This document shows, one piece after another, positions 46,735-55,833 of a stretch of 64,000 nt of DNA. Numbering within the stretch: position 1 is the first letter of the stretch; each line of letters starts with the position of its first letter. The stretch comes from Flavobacteriales bacterium. Its GTDB lineage: Bacteria > Bacteroidota > Bacteroidia > UBA10329. The notes under the pieces were generated by a model that was not told the DNA's origin, ran no database searches, and saw only the letters and a list, made by a program, of their open reading frames with translations. Made by a program: the position numbers and the translations under genes. The DNA is taken from positions 1 to 64,000 of the forward strand of contig JAIOYP010000012.1 of assembly GCA_021741155.1 (NCBI GenBank), in the 5' to 3' direction.

Positions 46735-47223
46735 TCAATGCCTCGAACGTGGCCGTTGCTTTCCTTTAGGCGGTTTGGCGCCATTGAAAAAAGTAGCCAA
46801 TTCATCTATGAGTTCTTCAAACGCTGGAAGTTGTTCTTCTGTACAAAGGGCTTTCAGCTCTAAGAAATGCTGAAAATGTACGTTCTCTACTTCCTTTTGA
46901 AGTCTTCCAATTGTATTCAATTGCATCTCAATTTCCGTTTGGTCTTGCTTGGATAGTTGAACAAACAATGCATGGCGAGCTTCGAACATCAGTGAGTCGT
47001 TTTTATTAATTGCCGCCAGATGTTCTGCAATCAAAAGCTCATACTTTGCAACCTGTTCTTCATCGAACTTCAACTTTTCAATAACTACATTCTTTGGGCC
47101 TGCTTCTTTACTCCCATGCAGTCTAGGCCCACGGTGATTCGATTTTAAAAAAAAGACCAAAGTTGCTGCATTCAAGAGCACCATCACCACTACCAAGATT
47201 GTGAGAATCCGTGTCTTAGTCAT
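46735..47223 (-). CDS. CpxP/Spy-like periplasmic protein
   Basis: The 162-residue protein has an N-terminal membrane anchor (ILTILVVVMVLLNAATLVFFL). Helical repeats follow, with LTxxQ-like periodicity (LKFDEEQVAKYELLIAEHLAAI, and TEEQLPAFEELIDELATFF). The C-terminus is basic (PPKGKQRPRSRH). CpxP/Spy proteins are periplasmic chaperones or sensors of envelope stress. Here it is the third gene of a sigma-anti-sigma unit and overlaps the anti-sigma gene by eight bases, so a role in sensing envelope or metal stress is likely. Confidence 0.75.
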   Translation of the reverse strand: MTKTRILTILVVVMVLLNAATLVFFLKSNHRGPRLHGSKEAGPKNVVIEKLKFDEEQVAKYELLIAEHLAAINKNDSLMFEARHALFVQLSKQDQTEIEMQLNTIGRLQKEVENVHFQHFLELKALCTEEQLPAFEELIDELATFFNGAKPPKGKQRPRSRH

Positions 47224-47497
47224 TATACAACTGATTAGAATCGTTCATTCCCATTGCTTGCGTAATCGTGTAAGCACCACTTTCGCTTGATGGAGAATCG
47301 CTAGTTCCGCCAAGAAAAATCATGCTATTAACTACGATGAGCAGTGCTACGGTAGCGGCAAAACTCCACACCCATCCAGAAGAAATGGAGTCTTCTGCCA
47401 TTTGTAGAATACGCGCATCAATGCGCGTTTTTAGAAACGGAGCAGCATCTACTCTACGTACTTCAGAAAGTAATTCTATTTGTTTCTCTAATTCCAT
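47216..47497 (-). CDS. Probable membrane-bound anti-sigma factor
   Basis: This 93-residue protein has a cytoplasmic helical N-terminus (about 1-42), one membrane helix (WVWSFAATVALLIVVNSMIFL, about 42-62) and a short Ser-rich periplasmic tail. Size, topology and position directly after an ECF sigma gene (31 bases) fit an anti-sigma factor of the type common in Bacteroidota. There is no zinc motif. It overlaps the CpxP-like gene by eight bases. Confidence 0.7.
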   Translation of the reverse strand: MELEKQIELLSEVRRVDAAPFLKTRIDARILQMAEDSISSGWVWSFAATVALLIVVNSMIFLGGTSDSPSSESGAYTITQAMGMNDSNQLYND

Positions 47498-47528
47498 GCT
47501 ACTCGTTAGTTAGACGACCTCTGATTGT

Positions 47529-48056
47529 TCATCCTTCGTTGTTCTTCAAAATTTCTTTCAGATTTGCTCGCGCTCTCGATAGCAGCGATTCCACCGCTTT
47601 AAGCGATAACTCCATCACTTCTGCAATTTCGTTCTGGCTCAACTCTTCCATCAACTTTAACAACAAAGCCGTTTTCTGTCGTTCGGGCAATTGGTTTATT
47701 GCTTTAAAAATATGCTCTGTGGCTTCTTTATTCTCCAAGTGTACTCCCTGATGGTCGAATGATGAAAAGGCATCCGAATCCTCGTTCACATCTGTGCGAA
47801 TAAAGAGATGAAACCCAAAACGCTTCTTCCTCTTTTTTGCCTTTAAGAAATCTAACGACTGATTGACCGCAATGCGATAAACCCACGTTTTAAGCTCCGA
47901 TTCTGCCTTAAAAGAATCCAACTTACCATGAATTTTAACGAAAACATCTTGAGTTACCTCTTCCGCATCGTGCGTGTTCTGCAAGTAGTTGAGACACACG
48001 TTGAAGACCAACTTGGAATAGGTTTCATAGATAATATCGAAATCGAAGCACTTAAT
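47529..48056 (-). CDS. ECF-type RNA polymerase sigma factor
   Basis: Region 2 is present (VFNVCLNYLQNTHDAEEVTQDVFVKIH), then region 2.4 (LKTWVYRIAVNQSLDFLKAKKRKKRF) and region 4 (LPERQKTALLLKLMEELSQNEIAEVMELSLKAVESLLSRARANLKEIL). The usual frame from TTG 48011 would remove the conserved start of region 2. Homology-like sequence continues upstream (FDFDIIYETYSK), and the only possible start there is ATT at 48056, giving about 175 residues. The next in-frame codon block ends at a stop near 48100. It probably activates its own operon with the anti-sigma and CpxP-like genes. Confidence 0.85.
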   Translation of the reverse strand: MKCFDFDIIYETYSKLVFNVCLNYLQNTHDAEEVTQDVFVKIHGKLDSFKAESELKTWVYRIAVNQSLDFLKAKKRKKRFGFHLFIRTDVNEDSDAFSSFDHQGVHLENKEATEHIFKAINQLPERQKTALLLKLMEELSQNEIAEVMELSLKAVESLLSRARANLKEILKNNEG

Positions 48057-48194
48057 GGTTCTTGCGGTTGAATAGAGACGGAAATAACGGAATAGTTAAA
48101 TGATTTCCCACAAAAAGCGAGCACTTGAATAACTCGAAGAGATTGACATCTCAATTTAACCGAACAAGTCAATCCATAGGTTGTTTACAGAATC

Positions 48195-48650
48195 ATGAAA
48201 AAGCTACTTCCATTCTTCACTCTTCTAGTTTTCTCTTCCACTTCGTGGAGTCAAACGCGCGTTCAAAAAGACGTAAAACCAGATAGTTATTACAAGCAAA
48301 AACTGACGGACGAGCAATATCGAGTAACGCGCCAGCATGATACCGAACGCGCTTTTGCTGGCAAGTATTGGGACAACAAATCCACAGGAGTTTACACGTG
48401 CATTTGCTGCGACTTAGATTTGTTTGAATCAAACACCAAGTTCAATAGCGGAACAGGCTGGCCCAGTTATTCCACGTACATCGGCAACCATGTGGAGAAA
48501 TCTACCGACAGAAGTTTTGGTATGATGCGAGATGAAGTTCACTGCGCTCGATGCAATGCACACTTAGGTCACGTGTTTGATGACGGCCCGAATCCTACTG
48601 GATTGCGGTATTGCATCAATTCGGCATCGTTGAATTTTAAGCTGAAATAG
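48195..48650 (+). CDS. msrB: Peptide-methionine (R)-S-oxide reductase, exported
   Basis: MsrB repairs oxidised methionine (R-sulphoxide). The 151-residue protein has a signal peptide (MKKLLPFFTLLVFSSTSWSQ), so it acts in the periplasm. Zinc is bound by Cys69/Cys72 and Cys117/Cys120, and the catalytic Cys140 is in RYCINSAS. FNSGTGWPSY and HCARCNAHLGHVFDDGP are hallmark motifs. The resolving Cys that would regenerate the enzyme through thioredoxin is not obvious, so another reductant may be used. It is divergent from the ECF sigma gene, which may control it. Confidence 0.95.
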   Translation: MKKLLPFFTLLVFSSTSWSQTRVQKDVKPDSYYKQKLTDEQYRVTRQHDTERAFAGKYWDNKSTGVYTCICCDLDLFESNTKFNSGTGWPSYSTYIGNHVEKSTDRSFGMMRDEVHCARCNAHLGHVFDDGPNPTGLRYCINSASLNFKLK

Positions 48651-48858
48651 CTACTTGTAATCGTTCACATTTAGTTCAGCCGTACAAAAACTGAACTCAT
48701 GCTTCTGGTCGTTGGAGCAGACAATGATGATGCGGTCGTCTTGGTTCTGCTCAACTAGGTTTTGTACCACTCAATTGCAGCTGCATCCAAGTTAGAAGTT
48801 GGCTTATCAAGCAACACAAAAGCCGTATCTGATAGCAAGGCCAAAACACCCTCATCGT
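48651..48858 (-). pseudogene. Remnant of an ABC transporter ATPase gene
   Basis: The minus strand encodes LALLSDTAFVLLDKPTSNLD, a typical Walker B and D-loop in which the catalytic Glu has become Lys. About eight codons later one base is missing from an A-run (TACAAAACC), which puts a stop in frame. In the shifted frame the gene goes on as LVEQNQDDRIIIVCSNDQ and ends NVNDYK then stop at 48651. The Walker A half and the start are missing. The fragment ends directly beside the msrB stop. Confidence 0.8.
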
Positions 48859-49057
48859 TCTCCAAACTTCTTAAACCCTAGTCCAAACTTGTGAAACCCT
48901 TCTCCAAAGCCATGAAATTTATCTCCAAAGTTCTCCAAACATTCTCAGTCCAAACAATAGTGCTCAACATGGAAAGGTTCTTGCACATGCTCCGAGTCTA
49001 CTATCCACCAACCAGTCAACTATTTATCTAATCAACCTATCAACCAAACCCCAGTAT
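48859..49057. other. Non-coding gap with degenerate CTCCAAA repeats
   Basis: The stretch contains several loosely repeated segments built on CTCCAAAC / CTCCAAAG (48867, 48900, 48930 and 48940 areas) that have no continuous frame. The rest is T- and C-rich spacer leading to the TATCTTTG box of the next gene. I see no RNA gene. Confidence 0.4.
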
Positions 49058-49065
49058 TATCTTTG
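49058..49065 (+). promoter_or_regulatory. -7 promoter box upstream of the T9SS plug gene
   Basis: TATCTTTG matches TAnnTTTG and lies nine bases upstream of the ATG at 49075, implying almost no leader. Confidence 0.4.
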
Positions 49066-49074
49066 CCACCCACC

Positions 49075-50370
49075 ATGCGCTTTCTCACACCATACCTTTT
49101 TCCCTTTTTCCTTTTCCCCTTTTTCTGCATTGCCCAGGAAGACGACTACTTCGATGACACCTTTGTGAGATACGAAGACCGCACCTACCAGAAAAGCATC
49201 AAGACCGTTGAGTTCAACATCCAGAATGTGCAGTTAAGTCTCCCCGTAATCGTTCTCGGTGGTGGCGAAATACTCGAACTTCAGTTTGACGACCTCGATG
49301 CCGAATATCAAGATTACACCTACACCGTTATTCACTGCGATCGCAATTGGGAGAAAAGCGATATTCCAAACTCCGAATACATTGATGGTTTCCTCGAAGA
49401 AAACGTCATGAAGTATGATTTCTCCTTCAATACCGTTCAGCCATTTATCCATTATTCGCTCAGTTTTCCAAGCCAGAACTTTCAGATAAAGCTGTCTGGT
49501 AATTACATCCTTCTTGTCTACAAAGATTTTAACCGCGAAAAACCCATCATTACCCGCAGGTTCAGAGTTTATGAAAACCTCGTCAAAATCAATGCACAGG
49601 TGCGCATGCCAATGATTATCGACAAGAGACGAACCCATCATCAGGTCGATGTGAACATTGACCATCCCGAATATGACATTCGTAATCCTTTTGGCGACCT
49701 AGCTCTGCACATCCAACAGAACTACCGCTGGGATAATATAAAGACCAGTCTGCAGCCCATTTTCGTAAAAGAGGGAAAATTGATTTACGACAACATGGGC
49801 GAAGTTCTCTTCGAAGGCGGCAACGAATACCGCTGGATTGACACACGCAGTTTGCGCTATCAAGCCGAAAACGTAAGTTCCATTTGGTACGACCCCGATT
49901 CAATGAAAAACCACATGTTCCTTCTTCCAGATAAGGAACTGAGCAAAACTCGCTACAGTCGCGAACCCGACATCAACGGGGCCTTTAGCATTGATGTGAG
50001 AGAAGGAAACGACCCTACCCGTGATGCCGATTACGTTCTCGTTCATTTCCAACTAAAATATCTTGACCCAATAATGGACGGTGGCCTCTATCTCTATGGC
50101 GGTCTCACCGAATGGCAGATTCAGCCAAAGTACCGTATGGATTTTAGCTATCGCGATGGCATCTATGAGTGTACCGCCTACCTCAAACAAGGATATTACA
50201 ACTATCAATACGTCTACGTTAAGGATGGCGAAACAGAAGGTGCAACCGAACTTACCGAAGGTTCTTTCTTTGATGCAAGGCAGATTTACACTTTCTACGC
50301 CTATCACAAACAAATGGGCTCTCGCTACGATAGATTGATTGGGCATTCCATCATTTCTTCGCAAAATTGA
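49075..50370 (+). CDS. Type IX secretion plug protein family (formerly DUF5103)
   Basis: Plug proteins close the large SprA translocon channel of the type IX system on the periplasmic side. From ATG 49075 the protein has 431 residues, including a signal peptide (FLTPYLFPFFLFPFFCIAQ). It has the family's beta-rich layout: an N-terminal domain with VQLSLPVIVLGGGEILELQFDDLDAEYQDYTYTVIHCDRNW, a middle domain starting after FRVYENLVKI, and a C-terminal domain near YGGLTEWQI. HCDRNW and GGNEYRWIDTRS are the most conserved stretches. It fits the two PorP-like proteins and the T9SS cargo in this window. Confidence 0.88.
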   Translation: MRFLTPYLFPFFLFPFFCIAQEDDYFDDTFVRYEDRTYQKSIKTVEFNIQNVQLSLPVIVLGGGEILELQFDDLDAEYQDYTYTVIHCDRNWEKSDIPNSEYIDGFLEENVMKYDFSFNTVQPFIHYSLSFPSQNFQIKLSGNYILLVYKDFNREKPIITRRFRVYENLVKINAQVRMPMIIDKRRTHHQVDVNIDHPEYDIRNPFGDLALHIQQNYRWDNIKTSLQPIFVKEGKLIYDNMGEVLFEGGNEYRWIDTRSLRYQAENVSSIWYDPDSMKNHMFLLPDKELSKTRYSREPDINGAFSIDVREGNDPTRDADYVLVHFQLKYLDPIMDGGLYLYGGLTEWQIQPKYRMDFSYRDGIYECTAYLKQGYYNYQYVYVKDGETEGATELTEGSFFDARQIYTFYAYHKQMGSRYDRLIGHSIISSQN

Positions 50371-50426
50371 CCCATCTCGGCAACGGGTTAAAAAAATGAT
50401 CGTTTATTTGTCATTGCGCAGGCATC

Positions 50427-50810
50427 ATGACAAAGGTTACCAATGGCATACGAGTTACAGCAAAGGTCAAGTTCAAAGAGGAATACTCTGAACCTGAGAA
50501 CAACTACTTTGTGTTCTTTTATCGCATAACCATTGAAAACTTCAACGACTTCGAAGTGCAACTGCTCCGCAGACATTGGGACATTTTCGATAGCAATGGC
50601 ATCAAGACCGTTGTAGATGGCGAAGGTGTCGTTGGCGAAAAACCCATCCTTGTTTCAGGCGAACTCTATTCGTATGAAAGTGCCTGCAACCTCGAATCGG
50701 GTATGGGCAGCATGAGTGGTTTCTATGAATTCATGCGTACTTCAGATGGCGTTTTATTCCAAGCTGAGATTCCTGAATTTATAATGGAGGTTCCGTACAT
50801 GCTTAACTAA
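50427..50810 (+). CDS. apaG: ApaG-domain protein
   Basis: The 127-residue protein has a single fibronectin-like beta fold (FYRITIENFNDFEVQLLRRHWDIFDSNG, and KPILVSGELYSYESACNLESGMGSMSGFY). ApaG is widespread; it is linked to cobalt and magnesium resistance phenotypes in enterobacteria, and its biochemical role is unresolved. Length and motifs are standard. The stop overlaps the convergent acyl-CoA synthetase stop by four bases. Confidence 0.93.
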   Translation: MTKVTNGIRVTAKVKFKEEYSEPENNYFVFFYRITIENFNDFEVQLLRRHWDIFDSNGIKTVVDGEGVVGEKPILVSGELYSYESACNLESGMGSMSGFYEFMRTSDGVLFQAEIPEFIMEVPYMLN

Positions 50811-52591
50811 GAAGCATATACTTCTTCTATCTCTTTCGCATACATCTCATTCACCACTTTTCGCTTCATTTTCATAGTTGGGGTAAGTTCTCCTGTTTCA
50901 ACCGCGAAATCTCTTACAAGCACTTTGAACCGACCGATTCTCTCAAACTTGGCCACTTTGGCATTTACTGCTTCAATTTGTGCGGAAACATACTTCTGAA
51001 ACACCTCCGAAAAAGCTAGCTCAGCTACATTCTTTGCTCGTGTTCCCAATTTCAAATTCATTGATTCAACTGCCAACGAATCTGCTGTAACAAGTGCTAT
51101 CAAGTAAGGTTTTTTATCACCGATAAGCACCGCTTGCGAGATGCCATCAATACGTTTCAGCATGGCTTCGATGGGTTGAGGTGCAACATTCTTAGCTCCT
51201 GCGGTAATGATGAGATCTTTCTTTCGATCGATGATCTTCAAATTTCCATCAGCATCAAACTCGCCTACATCGCCCGTGTGCAACCAACCTCCTTCCCACA
51301 ATTCTGCCGTTGCTTCTGGCATGTGCATGTAGCCTTTGGTCAAAGCTGGTCCGCGAGCAAGAATCTCTCCATCGGCAGCAATCTTCAGTTCCACTCCTTC
51401 CAATGGTTTTCCCACGGTTCCAAACTTTCTATTTGATGGGGAAGTGGTTGCAATTATCCCCGTTGTCTCGGTCATACCATAAACCTCATTTATCTGTATT
51501 CCGAGCGAAGTAAAAAACCGAAGATTGTCCAGATTGGAAGGAGCAGCACCGATAAATGCCAACAGAATCTGATCCATTCCCAGCTTGGATTTAATCTTAC
51601 TCACCACTAATCTGTTCGCGAGTTTTCTGGATAATGAAGTCACAGGCTTTCCTGTCAGTTGCTCCTCATCAAAAGCGGCCAACTCAGTCTTTAATCCCCA
51701 TTTCAAAAGCATCTTTTTAAACCCCGTGCTTCCTTCAATAATTCCCTTCAAAGCAGATTCTACCTTTTCCCAAACCCTCGGAACACCAAGCAACACATTC
51801 GGTCTCACAAGCGGCAGGTAGTCTTTCATTAGCAGCGCATCCGAACACAAATACACTTCGCCACCCGTTTCTAATTGAAGATTATTGGTTGCAATCTGCT
51901 CCGCAATATGACTCAGCGGCAAATACGAAATGGCTCTTGACGGCACCTTCATTTCAAACCGCCTCATCAGTGTTTCGCCCACATACGAAAGATGATAATG
52001 GGTAGACATCACCGCTTTTGGAACTCCCGTGGTTCCTGAAGTATAGATGACAAAAGCCGTATCGTCTGGAGCAATGGATTTCAACCTTTCTTGAAACCTA
52101 GCTTCATCTCCATCTTTGCCCAACTTCAGAAAGTCTGAAAATAAGATGGTCCAATCAGGGTCGGCATCATTCACCTCATCAAAAAGAATCACCTTTTCTA
52201 AAGTAGGAAGCTCGCTTCTGCTTGCTACAAGCTTCTCATATTGCGATTGATTCTCAGCAAAAACGAACCGTGCTTTCGAGTGGTTAATCAAATACGCCAA
52301 TTGCTCAGCTGTATTGGTCTGATAGGATGGAGTTGCAATGCCACCTGCTGCCATGATTCCGAATTGAGCATAAAGCCACTCCGCCCGATTGTTTCCAATA
52401 ATAACCACACATTCTCCTTTCCTTATTCCGAAGGTTAGCAGCGCCTTGGCTACGGATTCCACGTTCCGTAAGTATTCGCTCCACTTCACCGATTCCCAAC
52501 CAGCCCCGTTTCTTGTGTGTAGCGCAAAGTTGTTAGGAGTTTTCTCCGCCCAATTGCGGAGTTTATCCAATGGCATTGTTACTTCTATCAT
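50807..52591 (-). CDS. Long-chain acyl-CoA synthetase (AMP-binding)
   Basis: The enzyme activates fatty acids with ATP and CoA through an acyl-adenylate. The 594-residue protein has the P-loop YTSGTTGVPKAVMSTHYHLS, AMP-binding NEVYGMTETTG, and the catalytic hinge GWLHTGDVGEFDADGNLKIIDRKKDLIITAGAKNV. Family members act in beta-oxidation or in phospholipid recycling. Its nearest look is FadD/FAA1-like with a truncated C-terminal domain. It is not in an operon with other lipid genes. Confidence 0.92.
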   Translation of the reverse strand: MIEVTMPLDKLRNWAEKTPNNFALHTRNGAGWESVKWSEYLRNVESVAKALLTFGIRKGECVVIIGNNRAEWLYAQFGIMAAGGIATPSYQTNTAEQLAYLINHSKARFVFAENQSQYEKLVASRSELPTLEKVILFDEVNDADPDWTILFSDFLKLGKDGDEARFQERLKSIAPDDTAFVIYTSGTTGVPKAVMSTHYHLSYVGETLMRRFEMKVPSRAISYLPLSHIAEQIATNNLQLETGGEVYLCSDALLMKDYLPLVRPNVLLGVPRVWEKVESALKGIIEGSTGFKKMLLKWGLKTELAAFDEEQLTGKPVTSLSRKLANRLVVSKIKSKLGMDQILLAFIGAAPSNLDNLRFFTSLGIQINEVYGMTETTGIIATTSPSNRKFGTVGKPLEGVELKIAADGEILARGPALTKGYMHMPEATAELWEGGWLHTGDVGEFDADGNLKIIDRKKDLIITAGAKNVAPQPIEAMLKRIDGISQAVLIGDKKPYLIALVTADSLAVESMNLKLGTRAKNVAELAFSEVFQKYVSAQIEAVNAKVAKFERIGRFKVLVRDFAVETGELTPTMKMKRKVVNEMYAKEIEEVYAS

Positions 52592-52702
52592 ATCAGAAAT
52601 TAGGTGACGATGCTAAATATACAAACATGCAAGAGCCTCTCTTCGGTTCTTAAAATAAGCGTAGGCTGACTACTTTCGCAGCTCATTAAAGATTTACAAG
52701 CC

Positions 52703-54334
52703 ATGTCAAACGCATTCTATAACGTACCAAAAGCCACCAACGAACCCATTCTCAATTATGCTCCCGGAAGCAAAGAGAAAGCGGACGTAAAGAAAGCTTT
52801 AGCAGTAATGCGCGGTACCGAAATAGATGCACCGATGTTTATCGGAGGTAAAGAAGTTAGAACGGGAGATAAGGTTCGGATGGCTCCGCCTCACGATCAT
52901 CAGCATACTTTGGGTTATTTCCATCGTGGAACTGAAGAACACGTGCAACAAGCCATTGATGCTGCATTAGCGGCCAAAGAAAACTGGGCAAACTTGAGCT
53001 GGGAACACCGCGCTTCCATCTTCCTCAAAGCAGCAGACCTTTTGGCTGGGCCTTACCGCGCCAAGATGAATGCAGCAACCATGCTGGCACAAAGCAAGAA
53101 TGTTTTTCAAGCGGAGATTGATGCCGTTTGTGAGTATGCAGACTTCCTTCGTTTCAACGTAGAATTCATGACCGAAATCTACAAACAACAACCTCCCTAC
53201 TCTCCTGCTCCAACGTGGAACAGAGTAGAGCAACGTCCGTTAGAAGGATTCGTGTTTGCGCTAACTCCCTTCAACTTCACTTCCATTGCAGGAAACCTGC
53301 CGGGCGCACCCGCTTTGATGGGAAATACCGTTGTCTGGAAACCTGCCGACACACAGATTTACTCAGCGCAGATTATCATGCAAATCTTCAAAGAAGCTGG
53401 ATTGCCTGATGGCGTTATCAACTTGGTTTACGTCCGAGGACCAGTTGCTGGAGATGTCATCTTCAAGCATCCCGACTTTGCAGGAATTCACTTCACAGGT
53501 TCCACTGGCGTGTTCCAAGGCATTTGGAAAACAATCGGGGACAACATCCACAAATACAAAAGCTATCCTAGAATTGTGGGCGAAACAGGAGGAAAGGATT
53601 TCATCATTGCGCATCCATCATCGCTGCCAAGGCAAGTAGCAACAGCTATCGTTCGTGGTGCATTTGAGTATCAAGGTCAGAAATGCTCGGCTGCATCAAG
53701 GGTTTACATTCCAAGCAATCTTTGGAAAGAAGTAAAAGGCTACGTAATTGAAGACCTGAAGACGTTCAAAATGGGGCCTTCTGAAGATTTCACAAACTTC
53801 ATCAATGCAGTCATTGACGAGAAATCGTTTGATAAAATTGCCAACTACATTGACCAAGCCAAGAAAGACGGCCAAGAGATTATTGCTGGCGGTAATTACG
53901 ATAAATCGAAGGGCTACTTCATTGAGCCTACCGTAATCGTAGCCAACGACCCCAAATACACTACCATGTGCGAAGAGATTTTCGGACCTGTTGTTACGAT
54001 TTACGTTTTTGATGAAAACAAATGGGACGAAACGCTTGACATTCTAGAAAAAACTTCGCCTTACGCTTTAACTGGAGCTTTATTCAGCCAAGACCGCTAC
54101 GTGATTGAAAGCGCCATGAAAAAGCTCGAAAACTGCGCGGGCAATTTCTACATTAACGATAAGCCAACAGGTGCAGTCGTAGGACAACAGCCATTTGGTG
54201 GAGCAAGAGGTTCTGGTACGAATGACAAAGCTGGTTCCATGATAAATCTGCTACGTTGGGTTTCTCCGCGAACAATCAAAGAGAATTTTGTTCCGCCAAC
54301 GGATTATCGTTATCCGTTTTTGGCTGAAAGTTGA
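52703..54334 (+). CDS. pruA: L-glutamate gamma-semialdehyde dehydrogenase
   Basis: The enzyme oxidises glutamate semialdehyde to glutamate, completing proline breakdown. The 543-residue aldehyde dehydrogenase has FALTPFNFTSIAGNL, the NAD-binding HFTGSTGVFQGIW, catalytic Glu in VGETGGKDF, and the nucleophile Cys in YQGQKCSAASR. YFIEPTVIV and CEEIFGPVV are further conserved segments. Length and N-terminal extension match the PruA group rather than other aldehyde dehydrogenases. The proline dehydrogenase gene is not adjacent. A strong terminator follows. Confidence 0.95.
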   Translation: MSNAFYNVPKATNEPILNYAPGSKEKADVKKALAVMRGTEIDAPMFIGGKEVRTGDKVRMAPPHDHQHTLGYFHRGTEEHVQQAIDAALAAKENWANLSWEHRASIFLKAADLLAGPYRAKMNAATMLAQSKNVFQAEIDAVCEYADFLRFNVEFMTEIYKQQPPYSPAPTWNRVEQRPLEGFVFALTPFNFTSIAGNLPGAPALMGNTVVWKPADTQIYSAQIIMQIFKEAGLPDGVINLVYVRGPVAGDVIFKHPDFAGIHFTGSTGVFQGIWKTIGDNIHKYKSYPRIVGETGGKDFIIAHPSSLPRQVATAIVRGAFEYQGQKCSAASRVYIPSNLWKEVKGYVIEDLKTFKMGPSEDFTNFINAVIDEKSFDKIANYIDQAKKDGQEIIAGGNYDKSKGYFIEPTVIVANDPKYTTMCEEIFGPVVTIYVFDENKWDETLDILEKTSPYALTGALFSQDRYVIESAMKKLENCAGNFYINDKPTGAVVGQQPFGGARGSGTNDKAGSMINLLRWVSPRTIKENFVPPTDYRYPFLAES

Positions 54335-54356
54335 GACTGAACAATCGATTGTTTAA

Positions 54357-54402
54357 AAAGCCGTTCTCCTAGACATGAAATCTAGAAGAACGGCTTTAAT
54401 TT
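54357..54402 (+). terminator. Terminator after pruA
   Basis: AAAGCCGTTCT (54357-54367) pairs perfectly with AGAACGGCTTT (54387-54397), with an inner CTAGA/TCTAG pair and a following ATTTTA. It lies 22 bases past the pruA stop and before the GTG of the next gene. Confidence 0.85.
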
Positions 54403-54409
54403 TACGGTT

Positions 54410-54721
54410 GTGAAGAAGCTCAAGAAATTAGGCAAAAAGCTAAATCCTTATATCCGCAGCAAGTACGCGGTAACGCTACTTGCTTTCTTGGTTTGGATGA
54501 CTTTTTTTGATGAAAACAGCTTCATTTCTACCATCAAGAACCAACTAAAATTGGCAGAGATGGAGAATGAAAGAGACCACTACTTAAAGGAAATTTCCGA
54601 AAGCACTGCCGACCTCAAACTCCTTCAGAACAACAAAGAACTTCTCGAAAAGTTTGCTCGAGAAAAGTACCTCATGAAGAAAGACAATGAAGATATCTTT
54701 GTCTTTTCTGTAGAGGATTAA
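54410..54721 (+). CDS. Septum formation initiator of the FtsB/DivIC type
   Basis: The 103-residue bitopic protein has a short basic cytoplasmic part (MKKLKKLGKKLNPYIRSKY), a membrane helix (AVTLLAFLVWMTFF), and a periplasmic leucine-zipper coiled coil (IKNQLKLAEMENERDHYLKEISESTADLKLLQNN). A conserved end follows (EKFAREKYLMKKDNEDIFVF). This is the FtsB/DivIC pattern; such proteins join the FtsL-FtsQ complex in cell division. GTG start. The family assignment is good, but FtsB versus DivIC naming is arbitrary here. Confidence 0.87.
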   Translation: MKKLKKLGKKLNPYIRSKYAVTLLAFLVWMTFFDENSFISTIKNQLKLAEMENERDHYLKEISESTADLKLLQNNKELLEKFAREKYLMKKDNEDIFVFSVED

Positions 54722-54830
54722 CCAAAAAATTTACGAATTACGATTGTCGATTTTTGATTTGCGATTTTACGCGAAAGTCTTGCATCTCACTTTGGGTTTT
54801 AATTCCTAATTTTTCATTCCTAATTCTTAA

Positions 54831-55757
54831 TTGATTAAAGTGGATTTACTGAAAGAACTATGCGCCATCCGAGCAGTGAGCGGTGAAGAACGTGCGCTAA
54901 CCGATTTCGTTCTTAAATACATTGACGAAACCGAGAAAAACTGGAAGGTTAAACCAAAAGTTATTTCTGGAGATGAATTTCACGAGAACATCATTCTTGT
55001 TTTCGGGAAGAAGCCACAAACCGCCATTTTTGCTCACTTAGACAGCATCGGGTTTACGGTTCGTTATGGCAATCAATTGGTAAAAGTTGGCGGCCCTGTT
55101 ATTGAGAACAAAATCAAATTGGTTGGATCTGACTCTCAAGGAGAGATTGAATGCAAACTCAAAGTGAGTAAGAAGAATCAATCTTACCACTGTAAGTTCG
55201 AACGAGAAATTGAACGAGGAACAAATCTTACCTTCAAACCCGATTTCCGTGAAACAAAAAGCCACGTACAGTGCTGCTACATGGACAATCGCCTTGGCGT
55301 TTGGAATGCACTAAAAGTGGCCGAAACGTTGGAAGAAGGCATCATCGTTTTCAGCACGCGTGAAGAACATGGTGGCGGAGCCGTTTCATATCTCGGCAAA
55401 TACATTCAAGAGAAATATGGCGTGCGGCAGGCACTCATTTCCGACATCACGTGGGTTACCGAAGGTGTTCAACCTGGTAAGGGCGTTGCCATTTCTATGC
55501 GCGACCGTGGATTGCCTCGTAGAACATACTTAGACCGCGTCATCAAAATTGCCAAGGAAACAGATATTCCATTTCAATTGGAAGTAGAAGGAGCTGGCGG
55601 AAGCGATGGTTTAGAATTGCAATCTTCGCCTTATCCATGGGAATGGGTTTTCGTTGGAGCGCCAGAAGATAATGTCCATTCACCGGACGAAATCGTGCAC
55701 AAAGACGACATCACAGCAATGACTGCATTGTATAAGGTATTGATGGAGAAACTTTGA
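54831..55757 (+). CDS. M42-family metallopeptidase (aminopeptidase-like)
   Basis: The 308-residue di-zinc peptidase of the M42/PepD type has the metal and catalytic residues in AHLDSIGF, DNRLGVWNAL, STREEHGGGAV and SPDEIVHKDD. The insert between the first and second motifs is shorter than in tetrahedral aminopeptidases. Substrates are probably short peptides, processed in the cytoplasm. The start TTG 54831 is close to an alternative GTG at 54840. There is no adjacent operon partner. Confidence 0.88.
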   Translation: MIKVDLLKELCAIRAVSGEERALTDFVLKYIDETEKNWKVKPKVISGDEFHENIILVFGKKPQTAIFAHLDSIGFTVRYGNQLVKVGGPVIENKIKLVGSDSQGEIECKLKVSKKNQSYHCKFEREIERGTNLTFKPDFRETKSHVQCCYMDNRLGVWNALKVAETLEEGIIVFSTREEHGGGAVSYLGKYIQEKYGVRQALISDITWVTEGVQPGKGVAISMRDRGLPRRTYLDRVIKIAKETDIPFQLEVEGAGGSDGLELQSSPYPWEWVFVGAPEDNVHSPDEIVHKDDITAMTALYKVLMEKL

Positions 55758-55833
55758 GGGGTTACTAATTACGAATAGATACGAATTTGCGAATCGTGCT
55801 GATTCCATAACTCCATCAACTTTGTAAACTTCA

